Shown in pieces: positions 19,988 to 30,505 of a stretch of 64,000 bases of DNA. Below the pieces are notes generated by a model. The model was not told the DNA's origin, made no database searches, and saw only the letters and a program-made list of their open reading frames with translations. The stretch's first letter is position 1. Each line of letters begins with the position of its first letter. Location: positions 1 to 64,000 of the forward strand of contig NZ_FNAV01000015.1 of assembly GCF_900102075.1 (NCBI RefSeq), read 5' to 3'. This DNA comes from Salipiger thiooxidans (GTDB lineage Bacteria > Pseudomonadota > Alphaproteobacteria > Rhodobacterales > Rhodobacteraceae). The translations under genes and the position numbers were made by a program.

Positions 19988-20018
19988 GGGTGTGTATGGA
20001 TCCTATTGAAATACGGGA

Positions 20019-21167
20019 TCAGAGGCCGGAAACCGTCACTGACTGATTGTCTCTGAGTCGCCACCAGCCGCCGGAAACAACCAGCTCGTCGCCGTTCAGG
20101 CCTTGCAGGACGACAATCTCGTCATCGACCGGAAGCCCCAGTCGGACCGTCCTGCGCGCGACCTGGCCAGAAGATTCCTGATAAACCCAGATGGACGGGT
20201 CGGTTCGGCTTGTCGTGTCCACCGCCGATACCGGAACGAGGACGGATTGCGGGTGATTTTCGTCCGACGCGACGGCGATGCGCACATCCGCCGTCATACC
20301 GGGCAGGAGGCGCGGGTCGATATCGCCCGTGATTGCAAATTCCAGGTCATAGGTCTGCGCCGTCGGATCGGCATCGGTCGCGAACGAGCGCTGGACAAGC
20401 GGCGCGGTGTATCCCGGAACTGCGGGAAAACTCGCGACGATGTCGAACGCGTCGGGCGCGGAACGTGCAACAGCCGCAAGCTCCTCGGGCAGAGAAATCA
20501 TGATCCGCATCTCACTGACATCTTGCAGCCGCGCGACCGGCGCGGCAGAGGTGACGTTGACGTATTCCTCGGCGAAGGTCCGCGCCACGATCGCATCGAA
20601 GGGCGCTGTGATCTGGGTCTGGGACAGGCGTCGCTTGGCCTCGCGAAGCGCGACGTCGGCCTGTGCGAACTGGGCGCGTGCCGTATCGAGGCGCGCATCG
20701 GCGGCGACCCCTCGCTGGGCAAGGCTCGAGGCGCGCTCGAACTCGGAATTCGCCAGGTCAAAGGAAGCCTGGGCCCGATCGACGGCAAGATTGAAATCGG
20801 CCTGATCGAGCTCTGCGATCACGTCGCCCTCGCGAATTCTGTCGCCCGGTTCGACGTCGAGGGAAAATATCTGTCCGGGTATCTGAAACGCAATATCCAC
20901 TGTGCGGGCAGGTTCGACACGGCCGGCGACCCCACGGGATTGAGTGATCACCCGGCTGAGCGCACGGGTCACTTCGACGGTGACCAGTTGATCGGGGTCG
21001 GGAGTTTCCACCGTGTCGGTCTGGCTCGCCGCGGCGTCTGTTTCCGTCTGGGCCAATACATCCGTGAGTGTCCCCGGAAGAAGCGACACAGCCAGGGCTG
21101 CCGCAGCCGCCAGCACGATCACCGAAGCGATCCGTTTCCAGCTTCGGTTCTTATTAATAGAGCTCAT
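20019..21167 (-). CDS. RND efflux periplasmic adaptor (membrane fusion protein)
   Basis: A 382-residue HlyD/AcrA-type adaptor. An N-terminal hydrophobic anchor (about 10-35) is followed by a Gln/Asp/Thr-rich linker. A lipoyl-like half-motif (GRVEPARTVDIAFQIPGQI), an alpha-hairpin (about 135-195), the second lipoyl half (ITAPFDAIVARTF) and a beta-barrel follow. It would bridge the RND pump and an outer-membrane channel. It lies directly upstream of the pump gene and is probably co-transcribed with it. The regulator is not obvious nearby. Confidence 0.93.
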   Translation of the reverse strand: MSSINKNRSWKRIASVIVLAAAAALAVSLLPGTLTDVLAQTETDAAASQTDTVETPDPDQLVTVEVTRALSRVITQSRGVAGRVEPARTVDIAFQIPGQIFSLDVEPGDRIREGDVIAELDQADFNLAVDRAQASFDLANSEFERASSLAQRGVAADARLDTARAQFAQADVALREAKRRLSQTQITAPFDAIVARTFAEEYVNVTSAAPVARLQDVSEMRIMISLPEELAAVARSAPDAFDIVASFPAVPGYTAPLVQRSFATDADPTAQTYDLEFAITGDIDPRLLPGMTADVRIAVASDENHPQSVLVPVSAVDTTSRTDPSIWVYQESSGQVARRTVRLGLPVDDEIVVLQGLNGDELVVSGGWWRLRDNQSVTVSGL

Positions 21168-21790
21168 AAATCATTGTCCTTAATCGTTCGATGACGCGTT
21201 TCCTGATCCCGCTGGCTGCCCTGGCTCATTCGCAACTTTACCGTCCGGTCGGTTTTGATTTCGGTGTGAGTTAGTCTGCGGCAGCACCAAGGTCCAGTTT
21301 TGATCTTCCCCGCTCCGATCCAAGGCGCGACCGTGTTGTCAAACGCGGGTGGATGCGGAAGGCCCGCCCCCTTGTGCCAGGCGTTCCCCGCCGAGTAGAC
21401 CTGCGGAAACGCGGCAACCGATCCGCTCTTTTGCAATGCTCTGACGCATCGGTCAGTCGGCGCTTTCGAAGCCGGATGTTAGAAAGACCGCCCTCCCCGC
21501 TCGGCGCGTCGGCGGCGCTACGTTGCATCATGCCACGCACCTGATGCCAAAACGTAAAGAAAACCAACGCGCCGTGTCACCGGGCGCACCGCCCTCAACG
21601 CTGGCACACCCGCGCATATGTCGGGTTTGCGCAGCCCGACAGTGTGGTGGCGCTCCGGGCATCGGTGTTCACTTTTTTGACAGCTGGTTACCTTACCATA
21701 CCTGCTTTAACATACGCCGCACCCAAACTGTTCCACAGCATCCGAACGGCAACCCCGAGGCTACCTGCAAGCCGAGAAGGACAGACAGAC
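21168..21790 (+). other. Intergenic region between RND operon and dioxygenase gene
   Basis: A 623-bp divergent intergenic region with no convincing gene. An inverted repeat CTGAC-N6-GTCAG at 21441-21456 has the size of a TetR-type operator and may serve the RND operon. TTGACA near 21678 lies about 110 bp before the dioxygenase start and may be part of its promoter, but no good -10 box was seen. Confidence 0.35.
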
Positions 21791-22603
21791 ATGACGCGCA
21801 TGCCAACTCTTTTCATTCCTCACGGGGGTGGCCCCTGTTTTTTCATGGACTGGTCGCCGCCTGACGAATGGGACCGGCATCGCCAGTACCTGCGCGACCT
21901 GCCCGCGACATTGCCCGCGCGCCCGAAGGCGCTGTTGGTGATTTCCGGCCACTGGGAAGAACCCGCATTCACCGTGCAGAGCAACGCCGCCCCACCGCTG
22001 CTGTTCGATTATGGCGGGTTTCCGCCCCACACCTATGAATTGACCTGGCCCGCGCCCGGCGATCCGGCGCTGTCGGAGCGCGTTCATGACCTGATCCGCG
22101 CCGCCGGGCTTCCGGTCGCGAAAGATGTCACGCGCGGCTTTGACCACGGCATCTTCGTACCGCTCAAGGTTGCCTTTCCCGATGCCGACATTCCCTGCGT
22201 CCAGCTGTCGCTTGCCAGTGATCTGGACCCGGAACGCCATATCGCGCTGGGGCAGGCTCTTGCGCCCCTGCGTGATGAAGGCGTGCTGATCCTCGGCAGC
22301 GGCAACACCTATCACAACATGGGGGTGCTTATGCAGAGCCTGCGCGCCGGCCCGCGGGGCGAGGTGGCCGGCACCGAATTCGATACCTGGCTGACCGACG
22401 CGATCACCAACCCCGATCCCGACGAACGCAACCGCAGGCTGGCGCGCTGGTCGCAGGCACCGGGCGCACGCAATGCCCATCCGCGCGAAGAGCACCTGAT
22501 CCCGCTGCATGTCGTGGCGGGTGCGGCGGGGGCAGACATCGGTCGCAAGACCCTGGAGGATCAGGTGCTCGGCGCGCTCGAAAGCGCCTTTCGGTTCGGA
22601 TGA
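21791..22603 (+). CDS. DODA-type extradiol ring-opening dioxygenase family protein
   Basis: A 270-residue class III (LigB-superfamily) enzyme of the 4,5-DOPA dioxygenase/YgiD type. The metal-ligand motifs are FIPHGGGPC (His11), ISGHWEEP, RGFDHGIFVPL and SGNTYHNMG. Family members cleave catechol-type rings in a non-haem-iron or zinc-dependent way. The frame is open 49 codons further upstream, but the ATG at 21791 gives the canonical N-terminus and has AGGAC about 10 nt before it. It stands alone, with a decayed NmrA-like gene following. A role in aromatic catabolism on this replicon is plausible; the substrate is not known. Confidence 0.88.
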   Translation: MTRMPTLFIPHGGGPCFFMDWSPPDEWDRHRQYLRDLPATLPARPKALLVISGHWEEPAFTVQSNAAPPLLFDYGGFPPHTYELTWPAPGDPALSERVHDLIRAAGLPVAKDVTRGFDHGIFVPLKVAFPDADIPCVQLSLASDLDPERHIALGQALAPLRDEGVLILGSGNTYHNMGVLMQSLRAGPRGEVAGTEFDTWLTDAITNPDPDERNRRLARWSQAPGARNAHPREEHLIPLHVVAGAAGADIGRKTLEDQVLGALESAFRFG

Positions 22604-22631
22604 CAAGCAGCTCCGCAAAAGAGCACGGAAC

Positions 22632-23129
22632 ATGCCCGACGCGATCAACGGTCCCTTCATCCAGGCCGGCGCATCCGGTCAGCTCGGCAGTCGGGTCATC
22701 GACGAACTTCTGGCGCGCGCGGCCGAACCCATCGCCGCGATCACCCCGCACAGCGGACGAGCTTGCCGCGCTGCGGGAAAGGGGGATCGACACAGGGCCG
22801 GTGGTTTCCATGACCCGGCCACATCCGGCACGGCCTTTGACGGCCACGCGCGGCGGCGGCGGCTTGCCGCAGCGCGCGATCCCGCGACGGGCAAACGGCG
22901 CGCCGCGCGTGGCAACGCCATGTCCGCCGCCACGAAGGTCGGTGTGCCGCACATCCTCTATCCCTCTCTGACCAACCCGGACGAGAACAATCCGATCGGA
23001 ATTGCGGCAGACCACCGCGGGACGATGATGTCGCCAGAGGATACCGTGCCGCAGATCGTCGAACTGGGCCGGGCAGATGGCGGCGACGGCATACCGTCGC
23101 GCATTGCCGAATTTTCAGAAGCCTGTTAA
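22632..23129 (+). pseudogene. NmrA-like NAD(P)-binding protein, decayed
   Basis: The frame begins with a dinucleotide-binding start (FIQAGASGQLGSRVIDELLAR). It then loses similarity where another frame reads TADELAALRERGIDTGPV (about 22.74-22.80 kb), and returns to the first frame for GGFHDPATSGTAF and AATKVGVPHILYPSLTNP. This pattern implies two compensating indels. The C-terminal half of a normal NmrA/quinone-oxidoreductase-like protein (about 285 residues) is missing. It is probably non-functional, though a short protein could still be made. An intact relative is at 59807-60661. Confidence 0.7.
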
Positions 23130-23386
23130 AAACGCAACATAATCACAGATGGGGATGAACCATCCAGCTTGCTCAGGTGGCACGTGATCGTTCGTTAATG
23201 CATCAGGCGACGTCCACGATGCGCGCAGGCGCGGTCAGAATGCCGAGTCCGGAGGGGCAAGGCGAGCCCGACCACCCGGCCGGGGCCCATTGACGCGTTT
23301 ACGAAGACGCCATCAAAGAGTGTAGTGGTGACATCTTCGACCGATGACTTCACGCAATCCGGCCCGCAACAGCAATCGAGCACAGC

Positions 23387-24454
23387 ATGAAAAACACCAG
23401 ATACCTTCTCTTCACAGCGATTGCCGTGGCCGCGGCGATATTGGGTTTCCTGGTCTGGCAGGGCAACGGCAATGGCGCTGTCCCCGAAGGTTTCGCGCGC
23501 GGCAACGGGCGCGTCGAAGCCGTCGAGATCGATGTGGCCTCGAAGCTTCCCGGACGGATTGAAACGATTCTGGTGCGAGAGGGCGAGCTTGTCGAGGCGG
23601 GGCAACCGCTGGCCGCGCTTGACACCCGTCAACTGAAAGCCAACCGCCATCAGGCAGAGGCGGAACAGCGCCGCGCCGAGATCGCGGTTGAAAACGCCCG
23701 GCTGATGATCCAGCAACGTCAGGCCGAAGTGCGCGCAGCCGAGGCGGTTCTGGCGCAGCAGCAATCGGCCCTTGATGCCGCGCAGCGCCAGTTCGCCCGC
23801 TCCGAGGCGCTGGCGGGAAGCAGCATCGCGTCCGAGCGGCAACTTGATATTGACCGGTCGAACGCGCTTGGTGCCGAGGCCGCGGTCGCCTCCGCCGAAG
23901 CGAAGATTGCGGCGGCGCGGATCGGGGTATCCGCAGCCGAAGCGGCAGTGGTCGGGGCAGAAGCGGCGGTGGCGGCGGCAATGGCGACGATCGAATCGAT
24001 AGACGTCCAGATCGAGGACAGCACGCTGAAAGCGCCCCGGCCAGGACGGGCGCAGTACATCGTTGCACAGGCGGGCGAAGTCATAGGCGCCGGCGGGCGC
24101 GTGATCAACATGATCGATCTGAACGACGTTTACATGACGTTCTTCCTGCAGACCGCCGCGGCGGGGCGCGCCGGGCTGGGGACCGAGGTCCGCCTGATCC
24201 TGGACGCGGCACCGGATATCGTTGTCCCCGCCGAGGTCTCGTTCGTGTCGGACGTGGCACAGTTCACTCCGAAAACCGTCGAGACCGAAATCGAGCGCGA
24301 AAAGCTGATGTTCCGGGTCCGCGCCCGAATCGCGCCCGATCTGCTGGAAAAATACCTGGATTACATCAAGACCGGTCTGCCCGGCGTCGCCTGGGTTCGG
24401 CTGGACCCCGCGCTGCCCTGGCCCGAGGCCGCCGATGGCAGGGTGCTGGAATGA
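23387..24454 (+). CDS. HlyD-family membrane fusion protein (YhiI-type)
   Basis: A 355-residue periplasmic adaptor. One N-terminal transmembrane anchor (about 6-24) precedes a lipoyl half-motif ([20 protein letters not shown]), a long Ala/Glu/Gln-rich coiled-coil hairpin (about 85-205) and the second lipoyl half with a beta-barrel. It overlaps the following ABC transporter gene by 4 bp (ATGA). The order adaptor, double-ATPase/permease, permease matches the E. coli yhiI-rbbA-yhhJ cluster. Such systems export hydrophobic compounds or cations; no substrate can be assigned. Confidence 0.92.
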   Translation: MKNTRYLLFTAIAVAAAILGFLVWQGNGNGAVPEGFARGNGRVEAVEIDVASKLPGRIETILVREGELVEAGQPLAALDTRQLKANRHQAEAEQRRAEIAVENARLMIQQRQAEVRAAEAVLAQQQSALDAAQRQFARSEALAGSSIASERQLDIDRSNALGAEAAVASAEAKIAAARIGVSAAEAAVVGAEAAVAAAMATIESIDVQIEDSTLKAPRPGRAQYIVAQAGEVIGAGGRVINMIDLNDVYMTFFLQTAAAGRAGLGTEVRLILDAAPDIVVPAEVSFVSDVAQFTPKTVETEIEREKLMFRVRARIAPDLLEKYLDYIKTGLPGVAWVRLDPALPWPEAADGRVLE

Positions 24455-27192
24455 CCGCCTCCGGGCGGGTGGTGCGGACAGAGGGGCTTTCGCTTCTCTA
24501 CGGCAAGGTCCGGGCGCTCGACGATGTGTCGATCGACCTGCCGGCGGGCTGTATCGTCGGCCTGATCGGGCCTGACGGTGTTGGCAAATCCAGCCTTCTG
24601 GCGCTGATCGCCGGGGCCAGGCGTATCCAGCAAGGCCAGCTTGATGTTCTGGAGGGCGACATGCGGCGCGCCGGCCACCGTGCCCGGATCTGCCCGCGGA
24701 TCGCCTATATGCCGCAAGGACTTGGCCGCAATCTCTATCCCACGCTCTCGGTGCGGGAGAATGTCGAGTTCTTCGGCCGGCTTTTCGGCGAGAGCCGCGA
24801 GGAGCGCGAGAGGCGGATCGCCGATCTGCTGGAGGCAACCGATCTTGCACCCTTTGCCGAGCGCCCGGCGGCCAATCTTTCGGGCGGCATGAAACAGAAG
24901 CTGGGCCTGTGCTGCGCGCTGATCCACGACCCCGATCTGCTGATCCTGGACGAGCCGACAACCGGAGTCGACCCGCTGTCGCGGCGTGAATTCTGGGCTT
25001 TGATCGCGCGTATCCGCGCTGCACGTCCGGGCATGAGCCTGATCGTCGCCAGTGCGTATCTGGAGGAAGCCTCGGAATTCGACCACCTGGTCGCGATGGA
25101 CGACGGCAGGGTGCTTGCCGCCGGCAGCCCCTCAGAGATTCTGAACCGCACCGGAACCGCCAGCCTTGACGAGGCTTTCATAGAACTTCTTCCCGAAGAA
25201 AGGCGCGCGGGACACCACGATCTGATCGTCCCGCCGCGTGACCCCGCAGGTCGCGGCGACTGCGTCGTCGAGGCTGAAAACCTGACGGTCCGGTTCGGAG
25301 ACTTTGCAGCGGTCAAGGGTGTGAGCTTTCGCATCGGGAAAGGTGAGATATTCGGCTTTCTCGGGTCGAACGGTTGCGGCAAGACGACGACGATGAAGGC
25401 GCTGACCGGGCTTGTGGAACCCGCCGAAGGAACCACCCGGATCGACGGCAAAACGGTCGACGCGCGCGACATGGCCACGCGCAAGCGCATCGGTTACATG
25501 ACGCAGTCCTTCTCGCTTTATTCCGAGCTGACGGTGCGTCAGAATCTTGATCTGCATGCGCGGCTTTTCGACATGGCGCCCGCCGGGATTGCGCCCCGTA
25601 TCGCCGAGCTTGCGGAGCGGTTTGATCTTGAGGCGGTTCTTGACAGTCTGCCGCTGCAACTGCCGCTTGGGATCCGTCAGCGGCTGTCGCTGGCCGTGGC
25701 GCTGATTCACCGGCCCGAGGTGCTGATCCTGGACGAGCCGACCTCGGGCGTGGATCCGGTGGCGCGCGACATCTTCTGGCAGGCGCTGGTGGACCTGTCC
25801 CGAAAAGACGGTGTGACGATCTTCATCTCTACCCACTACATGTCCGAAGCCATGCGCTGCGACAGGATTTCCCTGATGCACGAGGGCCGCGTGCTTGTCA
25901 GCGACACGCCCGAAGCCATCCGCGAAGGCGCCGGCGCGGCGACGCTGGACGATGCCTTCATCCATCACCTGGAACGGGCACAAGGCGAAAACGGCACGCC
26001 CGCCGCGGCGCATCGGGTGGATCTCGTGGCGGAGGCTTCGTCGGCGCCACGTCGGCGCCACGGACGGGTCAGCCTTGCCCGGCTCCTGAGCTTTTCCTGG
26101 CGCGAGTCGTTGGAGCTGCGCCGAGATCCGATCCGCCTGACGCTTGCAAGCGTCGGCAGCGTGATCCTTATGATTGTGCTGGGATACGGCATTTCGATGG
26201 ATGTCGAGGATCTCAAGTTCGCAGTGCTTGACTACGATCAAACCATCGCCAGCCAGTCCTATGTCAACGACCTGGCCGGATCGCGCTACTTCGACGAACA
26301 GCCACCGCTCATCGACCATGCCGACATCGACCAGCGGATGCGCGCCGGCGAAATCAGCCTGGCGCTGGAAATCCCGCCGGGGTTTGCGGCAGATGTCGAA
26401 CGCGGCCGCCCCGTGGAAATCGGGGCCTGGTTCGATGGTGCCATGCCGATGCGTGCGGACACGGTGCGCGGCTATGTCCAGGGGATGCACGTTCACTGGC
26501 TGACCGACCAGCTGCGCCAGGTCTATGGCGAAGACGCTGTCACCGGCAGTTACAGTCTGGAAATGCGCTATCGCTATAACCCCGATGTCGAAAGCCTGGC
26601 GGCCATGGTGCCGGCGGTGATCCCGCTCTTGCTGATGCTGATCCCGGCGATGCTCGCCGTCCTGTCCGTCGCGCGCGAGAAAGAGACAGGCTCGATCGTG
26701 AACCTCTATGTCACCCCGGCGCTGCGACTGGAATTCCTGCTGGGCAAGCAGGTGCCCTACATCGTGCTGGGCTTTCTCAACTTCCTGTTGCTGCTGGCGC
26801 TTGCGGTGTTTGTCTTCGGGGTGCCGGTCAAGGGCAGCCTTCTGGCGCTTTCGGCGGGGGCGCTGGTCTATGTCATCCTGGCCACCGGGCTGGGCCTGCT
26901 GATCTCGGCCTTCACCCGCAGCCAGGTCGCGGCGTTGTTCTTTACCGCTCTGGCCACCCTGATCCCGGCCACGCAGTATGGGGGCATCATCGACCCGGTC
27001 TCGTCACTGGAAGGCATGGGGCGCGGGATCGGCGAGGTTTTCCCAACCAGCCATTTCGTCACCATCTCGCGCGGGGTGTTTGCCAAGGCGCTGGACTTCG
27101 GCGATCTGGCCGCGTCCTTCGTACCGATGCTTCTGCTAGTCCCGGTGCTTGTGGCGCTCGGGACGATCTTCGTGCGCAAGCAGGAGGCCTGA
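24451..27192 (+). CDS. RbbA-type ABC transporter: two ATPase domains fused to ABC-2 permease
   Basis: A 913-residue fusion. ABC domain 1 has Walker [10 protein letters not shown], signature [11 protein letters not shown] and Walker [16 protein letters not shown] domain 2 (from about residue 270) has Walker [10 protein letters not shown] and Walker [13 protein letters not shown], but a degenerate signature ([15 protein letters not shown]). The C-terminal third is an ABC-2-type membrane domain with a large extracytoplasmic loop and about six membrane segments. This architecture is that of RbbA/YhiH. Domain 2's changed signature suggests the two ATP sites are not equivalent. It lies 3 bp before its partner permease. 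Confidence 0.94.
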   Translation: MTASGRVVRTEGLSLLYGKVRALDDVSIDLPAGCIVGLIGPDGVGKSSLLALIAGARRIQQGQLDVLEGDMRRAGHRARICPRIAYMPQGLGRNLYPTLSVRENVEFFGRLFGESREERERRIADLLEATDLAPFAERPAANLSGGMKQKLGLCCALIHDPDLLILDEPTTGVDPLSRREFWALIARIRAARPGMSLIVASAYLEEASEFDHLVAMDDGRVLAAGSPSEILNRTGTASLDEAFIELLPEERRAGHHDLIVPPRDPAGRGDCVVEAENLTVRFGDFAAVKGVSFRIGKGEIFGFLGSNGCGKTTTMKALTGLVEPAEGTTRIDGKTVDARDMATRKRIGYMTQSFSLYSELTVRQNLDLHARLFDMAPAGIAPRIAELAERFDLEAVLDSLPLQLPLGIRQRLSLAVALIHRPEVLILDEPTSGVDPVARDIFWQALVDLSRKDGVTIFISTHYMSEAMRCDRISLMHEGRVLVSDTPEAIREGAGAATLDDAFIHHLERAQGENGTPAAAHRVDLVAEASSAPRRRHGRVSLARLLSFSWRESLELRRDPIRLTLASVGSVILMIVLGYGISMDVEDLKFAVLDYDQTIASQSYVNDLAGSRYFDEQPPLIDHADIDQRMRAGEISLALEIPPGFAADVERGRPVEIGAWFDGAMPMRADTVRGYVQGMHVHWLTDQLRQVYGEDAVTGSYSLEMRYRYNPDVESLAAMVPAVIPLLLMLIPAMLAVLSVAREKETGSIVNLYVTPALRLEFLLGKQVPYIVLGFLNFLLLLALAVFVFGVPVKGSLLALSAGALVYVILATGLGLLISAFTRSQVAALFFTALATLIPATQYGGIIDPVSSLEGMGRGIGEVFPTSHFVTISRGVFAKALDFGDLAASFVPMLLLVPVLVALGTIFVRKQEA

Positions 27193-27195
27193 GCG

Positions 27196-28299
27196 ATGCG
27201 ACCCAGACATGTGCTGTACCTCGCGGTCAAGGAGCTACGCGGGCTGGTGCGCGACCCGCTGCTCCTGGCGCTGGTGTTCTACGCCTTTACGCTGGACATC
27301 TATTCCCACGCCACCGCCATGCCCGAGACGCTGAACCGCGCCACGATCGGCATCGTGGACGAGGATGCCTCGCCCCTGTCCCGGCGGATCGCGGATGCGT
27401 TCCTGTCGCCCTATTTCGTGACACCCGACCAGATCGACATGGCCGAGATGGATGCGCGCATGGATGCTGGCATCGATACGTTTTCGCTGGTCATCCCTCC
27501 GGATTTCCAGAGCGACCTTGTGGCGGGCGCCCGGCCCGAATTGCAGCTTAACGTCGATGCGACACGGGTCAGCCAGGCCTTCACCGGCGCGGGCTATGTC
27601 CAGGCGATCGTCGATCAGGAAGTCACCGGCTGGACCGGGCGACAAGCCGCGGTGCCGGTCGATCTTGCGCTGCGCGCCCGCTTCAACCCGGCGCTGGATC
27701 CTGGGTGGTTCGGTGCGCTGACGGCGGTGATCAGCGCCGTGACCATGCTGTCGATCATCCTGTCGGGGGCGGCGCTGATCCGGGAGCGTGAGCATGGTAC
27801 CGTCGAGCACCTGCTTGTCATGCCGGTCAGCGCGGCCGAGATCATGACCAGCAAGGTGCTCAGCATGGGGGGCGTGGTGCTGGTGGCGGCGGGGCTGTCG
27901 CTGACCTTCATGGTGCAGGGTGTTCTTGGGGTGCCGGTGGCAGGCTCGTTGACGCTGTTCCTGGTGGGCGTGGCGCTGCACCTGTTCGCCACCACATCGC
28001 TGGGGATATTGCTGGCAACGATCTCGGGTTCGATGCCGCAATTCGCCATGCTGCTGCTTCTGGTGCTGCTGCCGCTGGAAATCCTGTCGGGCGGGATGAC
28101 GCCGCGGGAATCGATGCCCGAGGCGGTGCAATACATCATGCTGGCGGCGCCCAACACCCATTTCATCGCGCTTGCACAGGCGGTGTTGTTTCGGGGCGCG
28201 GGACTTGCGGTGGTCTGGCCGCAACTGCTGGCGCTGGCGGTGATCGGATCGGTGATGTTCGCGTTCGCCTTGCGACGGTTCCGCGGCTTCCTGCGGTAA
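27196..28299 (+). CDS. ABC-2-type permease (YhhJ-type)
   Basis: A 367-residue membrane protein with an N-terminal membrane segment, a soluble periplasmic loop (about 50-170) and five more hydrophobic segments. A conserved region ALIREREHGTVEHLLVMPV lies in the cytoplasmic loop between the first two of these. It starts 3 bp after the RbbA-type gene and ends the operon. It would form the membrane channel with the fused permease domain of the preceding protein. Confidence 0.93.
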   Translation: MRPRHVLYLAVKELRGLVRDPLLLALVFYAFTLDIYSHATAMPETLNRATIGIVDEDASPLSRRIADAFLSPYFVTPDQIDMAEMDARMDAGIDTFSLVIPPDFQSDLVAGARPELQLNVDATRVSQAFTGAGYVQAIVDQEVTGWTGRQAAVPVDLALRARFNPALDPGWFGALTAVISAVTMLSIILSGAALIREREHGTVEHLLVMPVSAAEIMTSKVLSMGGVVLVAAGLSLTFMVQGVLGVPVAGSLTLFLVGVALHLFATTSLGILLATISGSMPQFAMLLLLVLLPLEILSGGMTPRESMPEAVQYIMLAAPNTHFIALAQAVLFRGAGLAVVWPQLLALAVIGSVMFAFALRRFRGFLR

Positions 28300-28330
28300 C
28301 GCGGCGCTTCCTGCGCGCGTGGACACCTTT

Positions 28331-28789
28331 TCAACCGTCGCGGAAAAGGTCTGAATCCTCGACAACCTTTTGTGCCAGCAGCAGGCTGCATCCCAGCGCG
28401 TCGGCCAACCCGGCCGCGACCGACCGGCTCATCCAGCGCGTCCAGAGACCTTGGCGATGATGCCCGACGACGACCAGATCGGCCCCGGTTTCGGTCGCGA
28501 CGCTTGCGATTTTCGCCACCGGATCGCCGAACTCCATGCGGACCTCGGGTGCCAGCCCCATCGCCGAAAGCCTTTGATGGCCTTCGTCAAGGATCCCCCC
28601 GAAATCGGCTTGCTGGATGGCGAGCGCGCCGACATCCGCGCCTTGTGCCAGCGCGTTGCCCGCGCCCGTTTCGACCACCGCCAGCAGGATCACCCGCGCG
28701 CCCGTGATCTGCGCCAGCCGCGCGCCTTCGCGCAGCGCCAGCCGCCCCTCGCGCGAGCCGTCGTAACACAGCAGGATTTTGGTATACAT
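28331..28789 (-). CDS. Universal stress protein, UspA family
   Basis: A 152-residue single-domain protein starting MYTKILLCYDGSREGRLALRE. The frame is open 74 codons further upstream, but the chosen ATG gives the canonical beta-strand start. A VVVGHHRQGLWTRWMSRSVA segment aligns with the ATP-binding G-x2-G-x9-G-S/T motif but with Arg for the last Gly, so nucleotide binding is uncertain. It converges with the ABC exporter and diverges from marR, so it may share the marR control region. Confidence 0.85.
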   Translation of the reverse strand: MYTKILLCYDGSREGRLALREGARLAQITGARVILLAVVETGAGNALAQGADVGALAIQQADFGGILDEGHQRLSAMGLAPEVRMEFGDPVAKIASVATETGADLVVVGHHRQGLWTRWMSRSVAAGLADALGCSLLLAQKVVEDSDLFRDG

Positions 28790-28819
28790 CGACGTATGTC
28801 TCCGGTGCGGGAATGACCC

Positions 28820-28848
28820 TTGCAAGATAATTGCATCCATATTAATTA
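28820..28848 (+). promoter_or_regulatory. Promoter of marR-emrAB with candidate MarR operator
   Basis: TTGCAA (28820-28825), a 17-bp spacer and TAATTA (28843-28848) lie 39 bp before marR. An inverted repeat TGCAA-GATAA-TTGCA (28821-28835) overlaps the -35 box, the usual place for MarR autorepression. It also lies upstream of the divergent usp gene. Confidence 0.5.
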
Positions 28849-28887
28849 GCTCTACAACTATTGGCAAGGCGTTGAAAGCAAAGAGCG

Positions 28888-29352
28888 ATGAAGACAGATC
28901 CCGACGACATAGAGATCCAGGAGCCTTTCGCGCGGTCCATGGCAACGGCGTCACGCATGTGGAGGCGGCATCTTGACCTTCGGTTTCGCGATCTCGACCT
29001 GTCGCAGGCAAGGTGGAACGTGCTGTTCGAGCTTTCGCGGAATGAAGAGGTGACGCAGATCGAACTGGCGCACCGCCTGGGGATCGAGGCCGCGACGCTC
29101 GTCCGGCTGCTGGACGGGCTTGAAGGCGCGGGTCTGATCGAACGCCGCCCTTCCGCCACGGACAGGCGGGCCAAGACGCTTCACCTGACAGAGGTTGCGT
29201 GCCCTCTCATTGTCAGGATGAAAAAGATTTCAGCGACCAGCCGGGCAGAAATCCTCGAAGGCATTTCCCTGGAGGACCTGCGCATTGCAACGAAAGTTCT
29301 AAGCGGCATCGCGGCCAGACTGGAGGTTTTGAACAATGGTCAAAATGGATGA
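28888..29352 (+). CDS. MarR-family transcriptional regulator
   Basis: A 154-residue winged-helix regulator. The DNA-binding core EVTQIELAHRLGIEAATLVRLLDGLEGAGLIERRPSATDRRAK (about 50-95, described by its ends EVTQIELAHRL and ERRPSATDRRAK) is typical, with the wing carrying the DRR motif. It overlaps the emrA-like gene by 17 bp and probably represses the marR-emrA-emrB operon until a phenolic or hydrophobic effector binds. Confidence 0.93.
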   Translation: MKTDPDDIEIQEPFARSMATASRMWRRHLDLRFRDLDLSQARWNVLFELSRNEEVTQIELAHRLGIEAATLVRLLDGLEGAGLIERRPSATDRRAKTLHLTEVACPLIVRMKKISATSRAEILEGISLEDLRIATKVLSGIAARLEVLNNGQNG

Positions 29353-30505
29353 CATAAAGTCGGGTACAGCCATTTCCGACAAGGCTGCGGCGGACAAACA
29401 GGTGCCGCCCCCTCCCCCCAGGCGCAGCCGGACGCGATGGGCCAGACTGATCGTGATCGGCGGCGTGCTTGCCGTTGCCGTCTGGCTGGCCGCCCCGTGG
29501 CTGGCTGCGCGATTCACGCAGGTACACATCGACGACGCGCGAATCGCGGCCAATGTGGTCACCGTATCCAGCGAGGTCGCTGGGCGGGTCACGGCGATTC
29601 CGGTGCTCGTGGGCGACGCTGTCGAAAAAGACGATCTTGTCGCCGCAATCGACCGCACATCTGCGCAGCCGCAGCTTGATGCAGTCCTGTCGAGACTTTC
29701 GGCAACCGATGCGCAGTTGGCGGAGCTTCGGGCACGCAAGGTGCTGCTTGAAAAGCAACTCTCCGCGCGGCGCGACGCGGCCCTGGCCAGCATAGCTGCC
29801 GCGGAAGCGAACCACGCGGCATCCCTCGCGGTATTGACGAATGCACAGACCCGTCACGAGAGGGCAATCAAGCTTGCTGCGCAGAAAATCATGTCGCAGC
29901 AAACTCTGGACGAGGCCAAGGCAGCGCTCGACACCGCAGCACAGCAGGAACGTGCCGCGTTCGCGGCGATCGAAAGCGCGCAGGCGAGTCTGGCCATTGT
30001 CGAGGCCGACGGAGAGCAGATGAATGTGCTGGAGTCGCAGATTGCGTCCGTTCTTGCCGGTCGCGCGGGCACCGAGGCCGACCGCAGCCTGAAAGAGATC
30101 GACCTCGCGCACCGCACGATCACGGCCCAGTTCGACGGCATCGTTGACGGGACCTTTGTCGATGTCGGCGAATATGTGACTCCGGGCACGCGCATTGCAA
30201 TGTATCACGCGCCGGATGACGTCTGGATCGACGCCAACGTCAAGGAAACCGATTATGGCCGGATCCATGTGGGATCGAAGGCGGGCGTCACGGTCGACGC
30301 TTTTCCGGGCCGCACCTTCGAGGGCAAGGTGATCGGCATGGGCGGGGCGGCGACAAGCCAGCTTGCGCTTCTGCCCAGCCCGAACCCCTCGGGCAATTTC
30401 ACCAAAGTGACCCAGCGCCTGCCGATCCGTGTGTCGATCGCGGCTGCCGACACCGAACTCAGGCCCGGCATGATGGTCGAGGTTTATGTCGATGTCACAG
30501 ATTGA
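29336..30505 (+). CDS. EmrA-type membrane fusion protein
   Basis: A 389-residue adaptor of the HlyD/EmrA family. A short cytoplasmic Pro/Arg-rich N-terminus and one transmembrane helix (about 38-62) come first. The lipoyl half-motifs (IAANVVTVSSEVAGRVTAI and TITAQFDGIVDGTFVDVGEYV) flank a long coiled-coil hairpin (about 100-215). It would link an MFS pump to an outer-membrane channel. It overlaps both neighbours (17 bp with marR, 20 bp with emrB), so the three are co-translated. Confidence 0.94.
   Translation: MVKMDDIKSGTAISDKAAADKQVPPPPPRRSRTRWARLIVIGGVLAVAVWLAAPWLAARFTQVHIDDARIAANVVTVSSEVAGRVTAIPVLVGDAVEKDDLVAAIDRTSAQPQLDAVLSRLSATDAQLAELRARKVLLEKQLSARRDAALASIAAAEANHAASLAVLTNAQTRHERAIKLAAQKIMSQQTLDEAKAALDTAAQQERAAFAAIESAQASLAIVEADGEQMNVLESQIASVLAGRAGTEADRSLKEIDLAHRTITAQFDGIVDGTFVDVGEYVTPGTRIAMYHAPDDVWIDANVKETDYGRIHVGSKAGVTVDAFPGRTFEGKVIGMGGAATSQLALLPSPNPSGNFTKVTQRLPIRVSIAAADTELRPGMMVEVYVDVTD

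Noticed and set aside
23195-26496. Very long open frames on the minus strand opposite the ABC exporter genes
   Set aside because: They are antisense to well-conserved HlyD and ABC ATPase genes, have no protein-like motifs and reflect the high G+C codon bias.
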